DNA of 64,000 bases from an uncultured Bacteroidales bacterium (GCA_902787575.1 CADAGX010000004.1:83684-147683), one strand, 5' to 3'. Counted from the first letter of the stretch, positions 23,358-32,589 are shown. Translations and numbers: made by a program. Notes: generated from the letters alone by a model not told the origin.

Positions 23358-24482
23358 ATGGACAAAACTACAAAAAACGGCGCCAACGGACGCCTGCAAT
23401 CGCTCGATGCCCTGCGAGGCTTCGACATGTTCTTCATCACAGGCGGCTCCGGACTGCTGGTGGCACTGAGCAAATGGTTCCCGTGCACGTTTACAGAGAA
23501 GGTGGCCGAACAGATGTCGCACGTGGAGTGGCACGGTCTGCTGCATCACGACACCATTTTCCCGCTCTTCCTCTTCATTGCCGGCATCTCGTTCCCGTTC
23601 TCGCTCGCTAAGCAGCGCGAAAAGGGCCGTTCGGAACTGGGCATCCACGCCAAGGTAATATATCGCGGCCTGATGTTGGTGTTCCTCGGACTCATCTGCA
23701 ACGGACTGCTGTCGCTCGAATTTGAGAATCTCCGCTATGCGAGCGTACTTGCCCGCATCGGTCTGGCATGGATGTTTGCTGCACTGATATTCATTCACAC
23801 GGGTTGGAAAACCAGGGTGGCCGTCACCGCCGTGCTGCTGATAGGCTATTGGCTCGTGGCCGGCTTCATTCCCGCGCCCGACGCAGACGGCGCCGACATA
23901 TTCAGCGCGCGAGGCTCCATCGTCGGATACGTGGACCGTATGTGGCTGCCAGGTCGCGTCCTCTACGGCGACATCGACCCCGAAGGAATTCTTAGCACCA
24001 TACCTTCCATCGGCACAGCCATGCTGGGAATGCTTACAGGCGAATGGGTGAAAAACGAAAGCCGCGGCCTGACGGGCAACAAGAAGGTACTCGGAATGGT
24101 GCTGGCCGGCATTGTGATGCTGGTGCTCGGTCTGCTGTGGAACGAAGTGTTCCCGATAAATAAGAAGATGTGGACCAGCTCGTTCGTGCTCGTGGTAGGT
24201 GCATACAGCATACTGATGTTTGCACTTTTCTATTGGGTGATAGATGTACTTGGCTGCCGTCGGTGGACACTTTTCTTCACCGTCATCGGCATGAACTCCA
24301 TTACGATTTACATGGCGCCACGCTTCATCAACTTCTCATACATGTCCGACAAGTTGTTTGGCGGCTGCATCAAGTTGCTGCCCGAGGTGTCGCAACCGTT
24401 CTTCTCGAGCGCCGCATACATCACATGCTGCTGGCTGTTCCTCTATTTCCTATATCGTAAACGCGTATTCCTGAAGATATAG
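23358..24482 (+). CDS. DUF5009 membrane acyltransferase (HGSNAT-like)
   Basis: A 374-residue inner-membrane protein with about 10 hydrophobic segments. It carries SLDALRGFDMFFI at the start of the first helix and HVEWHGLLHHDTIFPLFLF, the family signature containing the conserved His. Relatives include heparan-alpha-glucosaminide N-acetyltransferase, which moves acetyl groups across a membrane onto glucosamine, so it may acetylate a sugar in the periplasm. It is the first gene of a cassette with two metallophosphoesterases and a FAD enzyme. Confidence 0.85.
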   Translation: MDKTTKNGANGRLQSLDALRGFDMFFITGGSGLLVALSKWFPCTFTEKVAEQMSHVEWHGLLHHDTIFPLFLFIAGISFPFSLAKQREKGRSELGIHAKVIYRGLMLVFLGLICNGLLSLEFENLRYASVLARIGLAWMFAALIFIHTGWKTRVAVTAVLLIGYWLVAGFIPAPDADGADIFSARGSIVGYVDRMWLPGRVLYGDIDPEGILSTIPSIGTAMLGMLTGEWVKNESRGLTGNKKVLGMVLAGIVMLVLGLLWNEVFPINKKMWTSSFVLVVGAYSILMFALFYWVIDVLGCRRWTLFFTVIGMNSITIYMAPRFINFSYMSDKLFGGCIKLLPEVSQPFFSSAAYITCCWLFLYFLYRKRVFLKI

Positions 24483-24534
24483 CCTAAAAGCTACGTGCTG
24501 AAACCATAGAAACAAACGTTTGAATAAGAAGAAG

Positions 24535-26013
24535 ATGAAAAGAAGAGAATTTCTACGCAGCTCGGCCATCATTGCTGCAGCCACTGGTACAGGAAGTGTC
24601 CTGCCACAAAACGTAAAAGCAGCGCCCACACCCGAACAGACGGGCACCGAAAACCCGCGTCGGGCAGCCGGCTCGCTAATCACGTCGGCCCCGATGCTAC
24701 AGAACTATGCTGCCACATCCATGGGCATCGCGTTCTGCGTCAGCGACATGGCCAATGGTTTCGTGCTCTACAGCGAGGACTCCAACATGAGCGACGCCAA
24801 GAAAGTGAAGTGCGGCGGCTTCCGCGTCACGGACATGAACGACAAAGTGATGCTCATCCGCCTTACGAAACTGAAACCCGCCACCACGTATTACTACCAG
24901 ATAGGCGCAGATCACATCGAATATAAGGGCGGCTACAAAATGAAGGTGCTGTCCACCGAGATGGATGACCGCATTTATAAATTTACCACGGCCGGTGAAG
25001 ATGCCGTGGCACACTTCTGCGTCATCAACGACACGCACGTGAAATGGCCGACCATCACAGCCGCCATCGAGAAGATTGCACAACTGCAACCCTCGTGCGT
25101 CATCTGGAACGGCGATGCGAGCAATACCGAGGAATCCATCGAGGCATTGCAGACAATGTTCCTGAAGCCCGAGATAGACCGCAAGGACTATGCCGCCGAG
25201 ACACCTTATCTTTTCTGCCCCGGCAACCACGACCAGCGCGGTATGGGCAATCGCCACCTCGAGCGCGTATGGATGTTTCGCCAGCCCGAAGAGCGGTCGG
25301 CACGCGACTGGGACTTGGGACGCAACTTTGCGGTGCGCATGGGCGAAATTGCCTTGATTGGTCTCGACACGGGCGAAGACAAGTTGGACGACGACACACG
25401 CTTCGCAGGCCTCTTCAATAACGAGGCATACCGCGTGGCACAGACCGATTGGCTGGCCGATGCACTTCAGCAGCCCGAAATTGCCAGTGCGCCGTTCATG
25501 GTGGCGTTCTGCCATATTCCCCTCTACGATACGCGCGAAAACGCCAATCCGGGCGACGTGCCGCAGGATCAGGCGGGCGCCTACTCCTCCGACTACGCTT
25601 CCTGGCAGCGCACCTGTGCCCAGCTGTGGACACCGCTGCTGGAGAAAGCCGGTTGCCAGCTGATTATCACGGCCCACCAGCACCGCTATCGCTACGACAA
25701 GGCGGACAGCAAACGCTCGTGGGCACACATCGTTGGCGGCGGCCCCGATATGGCGTCCAGCACGGGCTTCCCCACGGTTATCGAAGGCAAAGTGAAGTCT
25801 GGCCGAATGCTAATTACCGTTTACAACGTGGCAACAAATACCATAAAGGCCATGTTCGTCTTCAATTCGAAGGCCACCGCCGTAGAAAGTGTCAGCATGG
25901 AGCCACAGAACGCACCCGAGGGATGGTACACCTTAGACGGCCGTAAACTCGACACCATGCCCACAACGCCCGGCATTTACGTCTGCAACGGACGGAAGGT
26001 GGCCATCAAATAA
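24535..26013 (+). CDS. Tat-exported metallophosphoesterase, first copy
   Basis: A 492-residue calcineurin-like phosphoesterase. The N-terminus MKRREFLRSSAIIAAATG is a twin-arginine signal. Residues about 45-145 form a purple-acid-phosphatase-type Fn3 domain. The metal motifs follow in order: VINDTHV (DxH), WNGDASN (GDxx), CPGNHDQRG (GNHD), FCHIPL and TAHQHRYR. The protein ends in a short tail, PGIYVCNGRKVAIK. A TTG 15 bases upstream is in frame, but the ATG matches the paralogue. The 26046 gene is a tandem duplicate whose first 60 bases are almost identical. Substrate unknown. Confidence 0.9.
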   Translation: MKRREFLRSSAIIAAATGTGSVLPQNVKAAPTPEQTGTENPRRAAGSLITSAPMLQNYAATSMGIAFCVSDMANGFVLYSEDSNMSDAKKVKCGGFRVTDMNDKVMLIRLTKLKPATTYYYQIGADHIEYKGGYKMKVLSTEMDDRIYKFTTAGEDAVAHFCVINDTHVKWPTITAAIEKIAQLQPSCVIWNGDASNTEESIEALQTMFLKPEIDRKDYAAETPYLFCPGNHDQRGMGNRHLERVWMFRQPEERSARDWDLGRNFAVRMGEIALIGLDTGEDKLDDDTRFAGLFNNEAYRVAQTDWLADALQQPEIASAPFMVAFCHIPLYDTRENANPGDVPQDQAGAYSSDYASWQRTCAQLWTPLLEKAGCQLIITAHQHRYRYDKADSKRSWAHIVGGGPDMASSTGFPTVIEGKVKSGRMLITVYNVATNTIKAMFVFNSKATAVESVSMEPQNAPEGWYTLDGRKLDTMPTTPGIYVCNGRKVAIK

Positions 26014-26045
26014 AACAAACCATTAAACAATAAACTACATACAAC

Positions 26046-27413
26046 ATGAAGAGAAGAGAATTTCTACGCAGCTCAGCCATCATCGCTGCAGCCACTGGTG
26101 CTGGCAGCGTCCTACCGCAATCTGCAAATGCTGCGCCAACCCCACAGCCGGCCGAAGAGGAAAAGAAAGAAGCCAGCGGCAAACTGATTACATCGGCTCC
26201 CATGCTGCAGAACTACGCAGCCACTTCCATGGGCATAGCGTTCTGCGTCAGCGACATGGCCAACGGCTTTGTGCTCTACGGCGAAAAGCCCGACCTGAGC
26301 GACGCCCAGATAGTAAAGTGCGGCGGCTTCCGCGTCACAGACATGAACGACAAAGTGATGCTCATACGCCTCACCGAACTGAAGCCCGCCACCACTTATT
26401 ATTATAAGATAGGTGCCGACCGCATCGAGTACAAGGGCGGCTACAAAATGAAAGTGCTCGGCACGGAGACCGACGAGCGGATCTATAAATTCACCACGGC
26501 AGGCGCTGACGCTGTGCCCCACTTCTGCGTTATCAACGACACGCACGTGCAATGGCCGACCATCACAGCCGCCATAGAGAAGATAGCACAGCTGGCGCCC
26601 TCGTGCGTCATCTGGAACGGCGACGCCAGCAACACCGAGGAGACCATCGAGGAGCTGCAAACCATGTTCCTGAAACCAGAAATGGACCGCAAGGACTATG
26701 CCTCCGAGACGCCCTACCTGTTCTGCCCCGGCAACCACGACGAGCGCGGCATGGCAAATCGCCATCTCGAGCGTGTGTGGATGTTCCGACAGCCCGAAGA
26801 ACGTCTGGGCCGTGACTGGGATTTGGGTCGTAACTTTGCCGTCCGCATGGGCGACATAGCCATGATTGGACTCGACACGGGCGAGGATAAACTGGACGAC
26901 GACAAGCGCTTCGCAGGCCTCTTCAGCAACGAGAAATACCGCGTGGCACAGGCTCGGTGGCTCACGGACGCCCTAAAGCAGAAAGAGATAGCCAGCGCGC
27001 CCTTCATGGTGGCATTCTGCCACATCCCGCTGTTCGACGCGCGCAAGAACGTAAATCCGGGCGACGTAACGCCGGAACAGGCCAAGGGCGTGTATTCGTG
27101 CGACTTTGCCGGATGGCAGCGCACCTGCGCCCAGTTGTGGACTCCGCAGCTCGCGAAAGCCGGATGCCAGCTCATCATCACAGCTCATCAGCACGGCTAC
27201 CGCTACGACGCGCCGACGGCCGAACGTCCGTGGGCACATATCGTGGGCGGCGGCCCCAACATCAAATCAGAGAAGGGATTCCCCACAGTTATCGAAGGTG
27301 AAGTGATAGACGGCAAACTCAGTGTGACGGTTTACAACGTGGCGAAAGATCAGAAAGTCGACTCCTTCACTTTCAACCCGCGCAAGGGAAAGAAGAGCCG
27401 CCGCAAGTCGTAA
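26046..27413 (+). CDS. Tat-exported metallophosphoesterase, second copy
   Basis: A 455-residue paralogue of the preceding gene with the same Tat signal, Fn3 domain and metal motifs (VINDTHV, WNGDASN, CPGNHDERG, FCHIPL, TAHQHGYR). It differs by lacking the GIYVCNGRK tail and ends in a basic run, RKGKKSRRKS. The gap to the first copy is 32 bases and to the next gene 15 bases, so the genes form one operon. If the C-terminal tail is a sorting signal, the two copies would end up in different places. Confidence 0.9.
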   Translation: MKRREFLRSSAIIAAATGAGSVLPQSANAAPTPQPAEEEKKEASGKLITSAPMLQNYAATSMGIAFCVSDMANGFVLYGEKPDLSDAQIVKCGGFRVTDMNDKVMLIRLTELKPATTYYYKIGADRIEYKGGYKMKVLGTETDERIYKFTTAGADAVPHFCVINDTHVQWPTITAAIEKIAQLAPSCVIWNGDASNTEETIEELQTMFLKPEMDRKDYASETPYLFCPGNHDERGMANRHLERVWMFRQPEERLGRDWDLGRNFAVRMGDIAMIGLDTGEDKLDDDKRFAGLFSNEKYRVAQARWLTDALKQKEIASAPFMVAFCHIPLFDARKNVNPGDVTPEQAKGVYSCDFAGWQRTCAQLWTPQLAKAGCQLIITAHQHGYRYDAPTAERPWAHIVGGGPNIKSEKGFPTVIEGEVIDGKLSVTVYNVAKDQKVDSFTFNPRKGKKSRRKS

Positions 27414-27428
27414 CACTTTTCGCCCCAC

Positions 27429-29300
27429 ATGCGCTACCGCATCCTCACTGCCCTGCTGCTGGCAATCTCGCTCTCGGCGCACGCCAGCAGCTTGTGGGTG
27501 GAGGCTGAAGCCTTCGCCCACAAGGGTGGATGGGTCGTGGACCAGCAGTTCATGGACATGATGGGCTCGCCCTACCTGCTGGCGCATGGCATGGGAGTGC
27601 CCGTGCGCGATGCAAAAACCACGTGTCGTTTTCCCGAAAACGGCACGTACTTTATTTACGTCCGCACGTACAATTGGACGTCGCCGTGGTACGAAGGTGC
27701 CGGCCCAGGCCGCTTCTACCTGTTGGTAAACGGCCGTCGCACCACCTCCCGACCGCTGGGAGCTGACGGCGACGCATGGTGCTGGCAGGCAGCTGGCCGT
27801 GTCAGCGTGAAGGACGAGGCCGAGATTGCCCTGCACGACCTGACGGGCTTCGAGGGCCGCGTGGATGCCATCTACTTCACTACCGATGCAGCCGACCTTC
27901 CGCCACAGGACGACACACAGCTCCGCACATTGCGCCGCCGGATGCTGAACCTGCCAGACCAAGCGCCCAGTGCAGGAGTGTTCGACCTCGTGGTCTGCGG
28001 AGCCGGAACAGCAGGCATCAGCGCAGCCGCGGCAGCAGCCCGTCTGGGACTGAAGGTGGCACTGGTGAACGACCGTCCCGTGCTGGGCGGAAACAACAGT
28101 TCCGAAATTCGTGTCCACATGGGTGGGCACATCAACATCGGCCCGTACGAGCGGCTGGGCGACCTGCAGAAGGAGTTCAACCCAAGCAGCGGCGGCAACG
28201 CCAAGCCTGCCGAATACTACGAGGATGCGCGCAAGATGGATTTCGTCAAGTCCGAACCCAACATCAGCCTCTTTGCGCCCTACCACGTCTGCCGCGCTGA
28301 TACGGCAGGTGGACGCATCACGTCGGTGACCGCACAGCACATCGAGTCGGGTTGCGAAGTGCGGCTCGTGGCTCCCCTCTTTGCGGACTGCACGGGCGAC
28401 GGTGCCGTAGGCTATCTGGCAGGCGCAGACTACCGCATGGGGCGAGAGGCGGAAAGCGAATTCCACGAATCACGTGCACCGAAGGAGGCCGACACCTACA
28501 CACTGGGAGCCTCGGTAATGTGGTATTCCGAGGAGACAGACGAGCGGACCACGTTTCCCAAGTTCGAATACGGTGTTCGTTTCACCGATGCCTCGTGTGA
28601 GCGTGTAAAAATGGGCGAGTGGACGTGGGAGACTGGCATGCAGACCGACAAGACACGGCAGCTGGAACGTGTGCGCGACTACGGCATGATGATAATCTAT
28701 AGCAACTGGAGCTACCTGAAACGGCACATGCCCGACTCGCTGGGATACGCCAAACGCCGGCTGGCATGGGTCTCTTTCATGGCTGGCAAGCGCGAGAGCC
28801 GCCGACTGCTGGGCGACTACATCCTGAAACAGGACGACGTAACGCGCTATCTGTTGCACGAAGACGGCACTGCCGCCCTGTCGTGGCCCATGGACTTGCA
28901 CTACCCCGACCCGAAGAACACACGCTATTTCCCGGGCGCAGAGTTCAAGACCATCAACAAGAACACGCACATTTATCCCTACCCCATTCCGTATCGCTGC
29001 CTCTACTCGCGCAACGTAGAGAATCTCTTCATGGCAGGCCGCTGCATCAGCGTGACGCACGTGGTGCACGGCAGTGTCAGAGTGATGCGTACCACGGGCA
29101 TGACGGGCGAAGTGGTGGGCATGGCTGCCAGCCTGTGCCGTCGCCACGGCATCCTGCCGCGCGAAATCTACCGCAACCATTTGCCGGAACTAAAAGAACT
29201 GATGACGCGCGGTGTCGGAAAGCCCGAGCTGCCAAACAATCAGACGTACAATCTAAACCGCCTTTTGCCGACGCCGCCCCAAGTGAGCACGGCAAAATAA
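27429..29300 (+). CDS. secreted FAD-dependent oxidoreductase
   Basis: A 623-residue protein with a signal peptide (MRYRILTALLLAISLSAHAS). Residues about 20-160 resemble the carbohydrate-binding or xanthan-lyase-like N-terminal module found in such enzymes. From residue 178 comes a FAD domain of the FAD_oxidored family with FDLVVCGAGTAGISAAAAAA (dinucleotide loop) and LGGNNSSEIRVHMGG. Relatives appear in polysaccharide-use loci; some oxidise sugar hydroxyls, which would supply 3-keto-sugars. It is the last gene of the cassette and ends 5 bases from the converging gene. Confidence 0.85.
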   Translation: MRYRILTALLLAISLSAHASSLWVEAEAFAHKGGWVVDQQFMDMMGSPYLLAHGMGVPVRDAKTTCRFPENGTYFIYVRTYNWTSPWYEGAGPGRFYLLVNGRRTTSRPLGADGDAWCWQAAGRVSVKDEAEIALHDLTGFEGRVDAIYFTTDAADLPPQDDTQLRTLRRRMLNLPDQAPSAGVFDLVVCGAGTAGISAAAAAARLGLKVALVNDRPVLGGNNSSEIRVHMGGHINIGPYERLGDLQKEFNPSSGGNAKPAEYYEDARKMDFVKSEPNISLFAPYHVCRADTAGGRITSVTAQHIESGCEVRLVAPLFADCTGDGAVGYLAGADYRMGREAESEFHESRAPKEADTYTLGASVMWYSEETDERTTFPKFEYGVRFTDASCERVKMGEWTWETGMQTDKTRQLERVRDYGMMIIYSNWSYLKRHMPDSLGYAKRRLAWVSFMAGKRESRRLLGDYILKQDDVTRYLLHEDGTAALSWPMDLHYPDPKNTRYFPGAEFKTINKNTHIYPYPIPYRCLYSRNVENLFMAGRCISVTHVVHGSVRVMRTTGMTGEVVGMAASLCRRHGILPREIYRNHLPELKELMTRGVGKPELPNNQTYNLNRLLPTPPQVSTAK

Positions 29301-29305
29301 ATCCC

Positions 29306-30202
29306 TCACAACAGACCAGCCAAAAACGGGCGCAGACGCTCCACGCTCTCGCCTCGCCGCTGTGCGTAATCGCGCAGTTGGTCCTCACCGATGTGTCCCA
29401 CAGCAAAGTGTCGGCAGGCAGGATGCGCCAGCATGAGGCCGCTGGTGCTGGCATGTGGCCGCATGGCTCCGGTTTCGGTGAGTGAAATGCCGAGCGACGT
29501 AAAGTCGAGCACCCGTTCCAGCAGGAAGTTCAGGCTCTGGTCGGGCAAGGAAGGATAACCAACGGCCGGACGCCGCCCCACATACTGCTCGCGGAAGAGT
29601 TCGTCGGGCTGCAGATTCTCGTCAGGCGCATAGCCCCACAGACTGCGCCGCACCTGCTGATGCCCGGCCTCGGCGGCAGCCTCAGCCAGTCGGTCGGCCA
29701 GCGTCTGCGAAAGCATACGTCGGAATTCGTCGTCCTCGTCCCACCGTTCGGCACGCGACTCTACGGTGGAAGCAAACACACCCACGCGATCCTCGGCACC
29801 ACCCTTGCTTTTCGGACGAACGAAGTCGGCCAAGCAGAGACACACGCCGTCGTGTGCCACTTGCTGACGCAGCATGGGCAGGCGCAGACCGCTCTCGAGC
29901 AGAAGAATGTCGTCGCCCTCGCTGTTTGCCGCCTCGAGGCAGACACGAAAGCGCACCTCTATGCCGGCCGCGTCCCACTCTGCAAGCAGACGCTGAGCCT
30001 CGTCATAGAGTTTCATGGCCTCGGCAACGCGAGGTCGCTCCTCGTCGGGAAAACGCTGCTGCCAGTTGGTACGACACGCCACACAGCCATGCACGCGCGA
30101 TATGGCCGCATAAGAAGACGGGAAGTGCCATGCGTGAAAAAAATAAAGCCAGTTCACGTAGGCAGCAACGTCGCGTACCTTATATATAATAGTGTGTGTC
30201 AC
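29306..30202 (-). CDS. stand-alone methionine synthase reactivation domain (MetH activation domain-like)
   Basis: A 298-residue protein that aligns with the C-terminal S-adenosylmethionine-binding domain of MetH, which re-methylates oxidised cobalamin. Matching motifs are VNWLYFFHAWHF, LADRLAEAAAEAGHQQVR, SLWGYAPDE, GRRPAVGYPSLPDQ (the AdoMet loop) and LTETGAMRPHASTSG, with the family end QLRDYAQRRG. There is no cobalamin, homocysteine or folate domain, so it must work on another protein. The start is GTG, overlapping the TGA of the preceding acyltransferase gene as GTGA, so the two are translationally coupled. Confidence 0.85.
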   Translation of the reverse strand: MTHTIIYKVRDVAAYVNWLYFFHAWHFPSSYAAISRVHGCVACRTNWQQRFPDEERPRVAEAMKLYDEAQRLLAEWDAAGIEVRFRVCLEAANSEGDDILLLESGLRLPMLRQQVAHDGVCLCLADFVRPKSKGGAEDRVGVFASTVESRAERWDEDDEFRRMLSQTLADRLAEAAAEAGHQQVRRSLWGYAPDENLQPDELFREQYVGRRPAVGYPSLPDQSLNFLLERVLDFTSLGISLTETGAMRPHASTSGLMLAHPACRHFAVGHIGEDQLRDYAQRRGESVERLRPFLAGLL

Positions 30203-30957
30203 TGGTCCGGGTTCTCTACGTATCCCTGATACTTCGTCGGGAGGGCCTGCATGATGGTGTCATAGCTCTGTTGCATCAGCCGACTGACGTTGTCAGCACC
30301 TTTGCCTTCGGGTTCGAGAGGCTTATGAATAATCATTCGCAGCGGATGCCACGTCAGGAAGCTGACGCCCTGCTGACGCTTCAGCACGTCGAACGAGCCG
30401 TCTATCGTGACGGGCACGACCGGAAGCCCCAACTCGTCGGCCAGCATGAAGGCGCCACGACGGAAGACACCCATGTGGCCAGTGAAAGTGCGTGCACCTT
30501 CGGGGAAGACCACCAGACTGGTGCCGCCACGGAGCACACGGCGTCCCTGCTCGTAGGTGTGCTGCACGCCTTTGGGCCCGCTCTTATCTACCATGATGTG
30601 GCCCGCACTGCGGCAAGCGCTGCCGATAAGCGGCAGTCGGCCCAATGCTTTCTTCATCATCCACTTGAAGTTTCGTCCCAGGAACCCGTACACAAGAAAA
30701 ATATCATACGGCCCCTGATGGTTGGCCACAAAGACGTAGGAAGTCCGCTCGTGCAGATACTCGCGTCCCTCCACATGGACGGGAAGCAACATCACCCAGC
30801 ACATCAGGCGGCTCCACAGCATAGGCGGATAGTAGCCCCAGAAATGGGCACTGCCAACGGTGCAACCCACAATGGTGACAAGGGCCGTGAGTACGGTGGC
30901 GAGCACCAGGATGGGCGCTGCCACCAGAAGTTGATATGTGCGGTAGAGGTATTTCAT
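30199..30957 (-). CDS. 1-acyl-glycerol-3-phosphate acyltransferase family protein
   Basis: A 252-residue membrane acyltransferase of the PlsC type that adds an acyl chain to lysophosphatidate. The catalytic HX4D motif is NHQGPYD, the glycerophosphate-binding motif FPEGART, and an N-terminal hydrophobic segment (LLVAAPILVLATVLTALVTI) anchors it. ATG at 30957 is preferred over an upstream TTG. It follows a DUF4369 lipoprotein gene by 17 bases and overlaps the MetH-domain gene by 4. Confidence 0.9.
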   Translation of the reverse strand: MKYLYRTYQLLVAAPILVLATVLTALVTIVGCTVGSAHFWGYYPPMLWSRLMCWVMLLPVHVEGREYLHERTSYVFVANHQGPYDIFLVYGFLGRNFKWMMKKALGRLPLIGSACRSAGHIMVDKSGPKGVQHTYEQGRRVLRGGTSLVVFPEGARTFTGHMGVFRRGAFMLADELGLPVVPVTIDGSFDVLKRQQGVSFLTWHPLRMIIHKPLEPEGKGADNVSRLMQQSYDTIMQALPTKYQGYVENPDQ

Positions 30958-30974
30958 CGGCAACAGCTCGCAGC

Positions 30975-31670
30975 CTACTGCGAACGCATCTTCTCCATGT
31001 TTGCCTCGGCCGCCCGGATATAATCCTTCACGTAGGGATTACCCAGAAAATACGGCGAAGCATGGGTTATAATCTCTTCTATCTGCGGTGTCAGCACGGG
31101 ATATTGCAGACGGTTGGTCAGAATCATGAAGATGCCGGGGCCGAGCACATTATTGTAATTGGAACGAATGAAATTGGTGACGAGCCGATCGTTCTTTTCG
31201 GCCAGGTCGCGTGCTTCACGGTCCAGCACCTCGTTGATTTCCTGCAGGTCGTAGCCCTCCATGATAAGGCGGCTCTGGCGGTGCGGCAGTTCGGAGAGCT
31301 GGTCGTCGAGCTGTGTTTTGCGGCGGATAAAGTTCGAAAGGCTGTCGTTGAGCGGCGTACCGGTGGCGCTCTGCATGGTTTCGTCGATCTGAAGCGTCAC
31401 TTTCCCGCTCTCGATAACGATAGGCATGACGCTCTGTTCGCCAAAGAAAACATTACCCATCATCACAGAGTCAAGAAGGCCGTTGAAACGGAATTTGCCG
31501 TGCACCACGCCCGACGAATCGATGGTGCGCATCTCGTCGTTGTCGAAGACTTTCAGGTACAGCGTCTTACCTTCGAGACTCTGCACGCTCGAATTTCCGT
31601 TCACGAGGTATTGTTCCGAACACGACGCTGCAAGAAAAGCCAACATGGCAAGTGCCTGAGAGATTTTCAT
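30975..31670 (-). CDS. DUF4369-like lipoprotein
   Basis: A 231-residue lipoprotein with the lipobox LAASC (Cys17). Residues about 22-125 resemble the DUF4369 domain common at the N-terminus of Bacteroidetes thioredoxin-like proteins, but no thioredoxin CxxC domain follows; a helical region takes its place. An unusually strong ribosome site, AGGAGG (minus strand, 31678-31673), lies just before the start. First gene of the PlsC operon. Function unknown. Confidence 0.75.
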   Translation of the reverse strand: MKISQALAMLAFLAASCSEQYLVNGNSSVQSLEGKTLYLKVFDNDEMRTIDSSGVVHGKFRFNGLLDSVMMGNVFFGEQSVMPIVIESGKVTLQIDETMQSATGTPLNDSLSNFIRRKTQLDDQLSELPHRQSRLIMEGYDLQEINEVLDREARDLAEKNDRLVTNFIRSNYNNVLGPGIFMILTNRLQYPVLTPQIEEIITHASPYFLGNPYVKDYIRAAEANMEKMRSQ

Positions 31671-31694
31671 CGCCTCCTAAATGTTTTCTTACAG

Positions 31695-31702
31695 CAAAGA
31701 TA
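31695..31702 (-). promoter_or_regulatory. -7 box of the promoter for the DUF4369-PlsC-MetH-domain operon
   Basis: Minus-strand TATCTTTG lies 24 bases before the ATG. The -33 element is imperfect. Confidence 0.6.
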
Positions 31703-31740
31703 AAGCATTCCCGCACGACGCGGAAATAATTTAGCACTTC

Positions 31741-32115
31741 TTAAGACTTTTTTGATTTTTCTAATTCTGCGGGTATGCGCCAAGCCGTGTAAAGTTCGAG
31801 TACGCAGCCGATGGCCAGCGCCACAACCCATTCGTTGCGACGCAGTATGCCGTAGTTAAGAACCTGCATACTCATGCACGCCACAGAGAGCAGAAAAAAG
31901 ACACACGCCAGCAACTGCTGACGGCGCAGGCGAACAATGACTGTGTCGCGGCCCAGATATTCGGCACGCACCTGCATCAGGCAAAAGAGCAACACGCCGA
32001 TGCCATATACATACAGCCCGGCGTGGGCATCGAACATGCGAGCCACCAGTCCGCAGAGCATCAGCACAGCGCCGAGGCGGAACAGAAAATTTTCCATACG
32101 GGTAAGCGTCTTCAT
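31741..32115 (-). CDS. small membrane protein of unknown function
   Basis: A 124-residue protein with four predicted membrane segments (about residues 13-32, 35-50, 66-85 and 95-112) and a charged C-terminus (EKSKKS). I do not recognise the family. It follows the FtsB-like gene after 16 bases and so is likely co-transcribed with a divisome gene. Confidence 0.7.
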   Translation of the reverse strand: MKTLTRMENFLFRLGAVLMLCGLVARMFDAHAGLYVYGIGVLLFCLMQVRAEYLGRDTVIVRLRRQQLLACVFFLLSVACMSMQVLNYGILRRNEWVVALAIGCVLELYTAWRIPAELEKSKKS

Positions 32116-32131
32116 GCCCTTAGTCGCATCA

Positions 32132-32464
32132 TCATTGCAGCGAGTCGGCCTCGGCCGGCTGCTCGGACAATTCGTCCACCAGCACGAAGAGGTCTTCGTT
32201 GTCTCGTTTCATAAAATACTTCTCGCGAGCCAACTTCTCCACTGCTGCAAGATTCTCCAATTCACGCAGGCGGCCATCGGCATAGGCATATTCCTGCTTG
32301 TAGCGTTCTATCTCGGTTCGCATCTGCTCCATGTGCACGCTGCGTTTGTGGCGGTTCAGCAGACTATTGTCGTCCAGCACAACCACAATCAGCAGGATGA
32401 AGGCCATCACCACCACATACTTGAAGCGGCAAATCAGCTCCCACAGCGAATAAAGTTTGCTCAT
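32132..32464 (-). CDS. FtsB/DivIC-family septum formation initiator
   Basis: A 110-residue bitopic membrane protein. One membrane helix (FKYVVVMAFILLIVVVLDD) is followed by an extracytoplasmic coiled coil (about residues 40-75) and the family end LAREKYFMKRDNED. FtsB-like proteins bind FtsL and FtsQ in the divisome. Size and layout are typical. It has its own perfect promoter, divergent from dnaX. Confidence 0.88.
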   Translation of the reverse strand: MSKLYSLWELICRFKYVVVMAFILLIVVVLDDNSLLNRHKRSVHMEQMRTEIERYKQEYAYADGRLRELENLAAVEKLAREKYFMKRDNEDLFVLVDELSEQPAEADSLQ

Positions 32465-32490
32465 CAGTCAGGTTTTTAAATTCTTTGCTG

Positions 32491-32521
32491 CAAAGATAAT
32501 TCTTTTTTGCTGCACTTCAAA
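32491..32521 (-). promoter_or_regulatory. promoter of the FtsB-like gene
   Basis: Minus-strand TTTG (32521-32518), exactly 19 bases, then TATCTTTG (32498-32491). Confidence 0.88.
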
Positions 32522-32589
32522 ATTTGTCACAAGGAAGTTTTTCAGAAAAAACATCGGGCAACCGAAAAAGATAATTCTGCGTCTGAGAT

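Noticed and set aside
22131-23798. 555-codon minus-strand frame opposite the HerA-like and DUF5009 genes
   Set aside because: Mirror of two genes with strong motifs, with no recognisable domain.
29306-30202. uroporphyrinogen-decarboxylase-type or other corrinoid protein
   Set aside because: The motif order (WGYA, RRPAVGYPSLP, LTETGAMRP) fits the MetH reactivation domain, and no corrinoid-binding DxHxxG motif is present.
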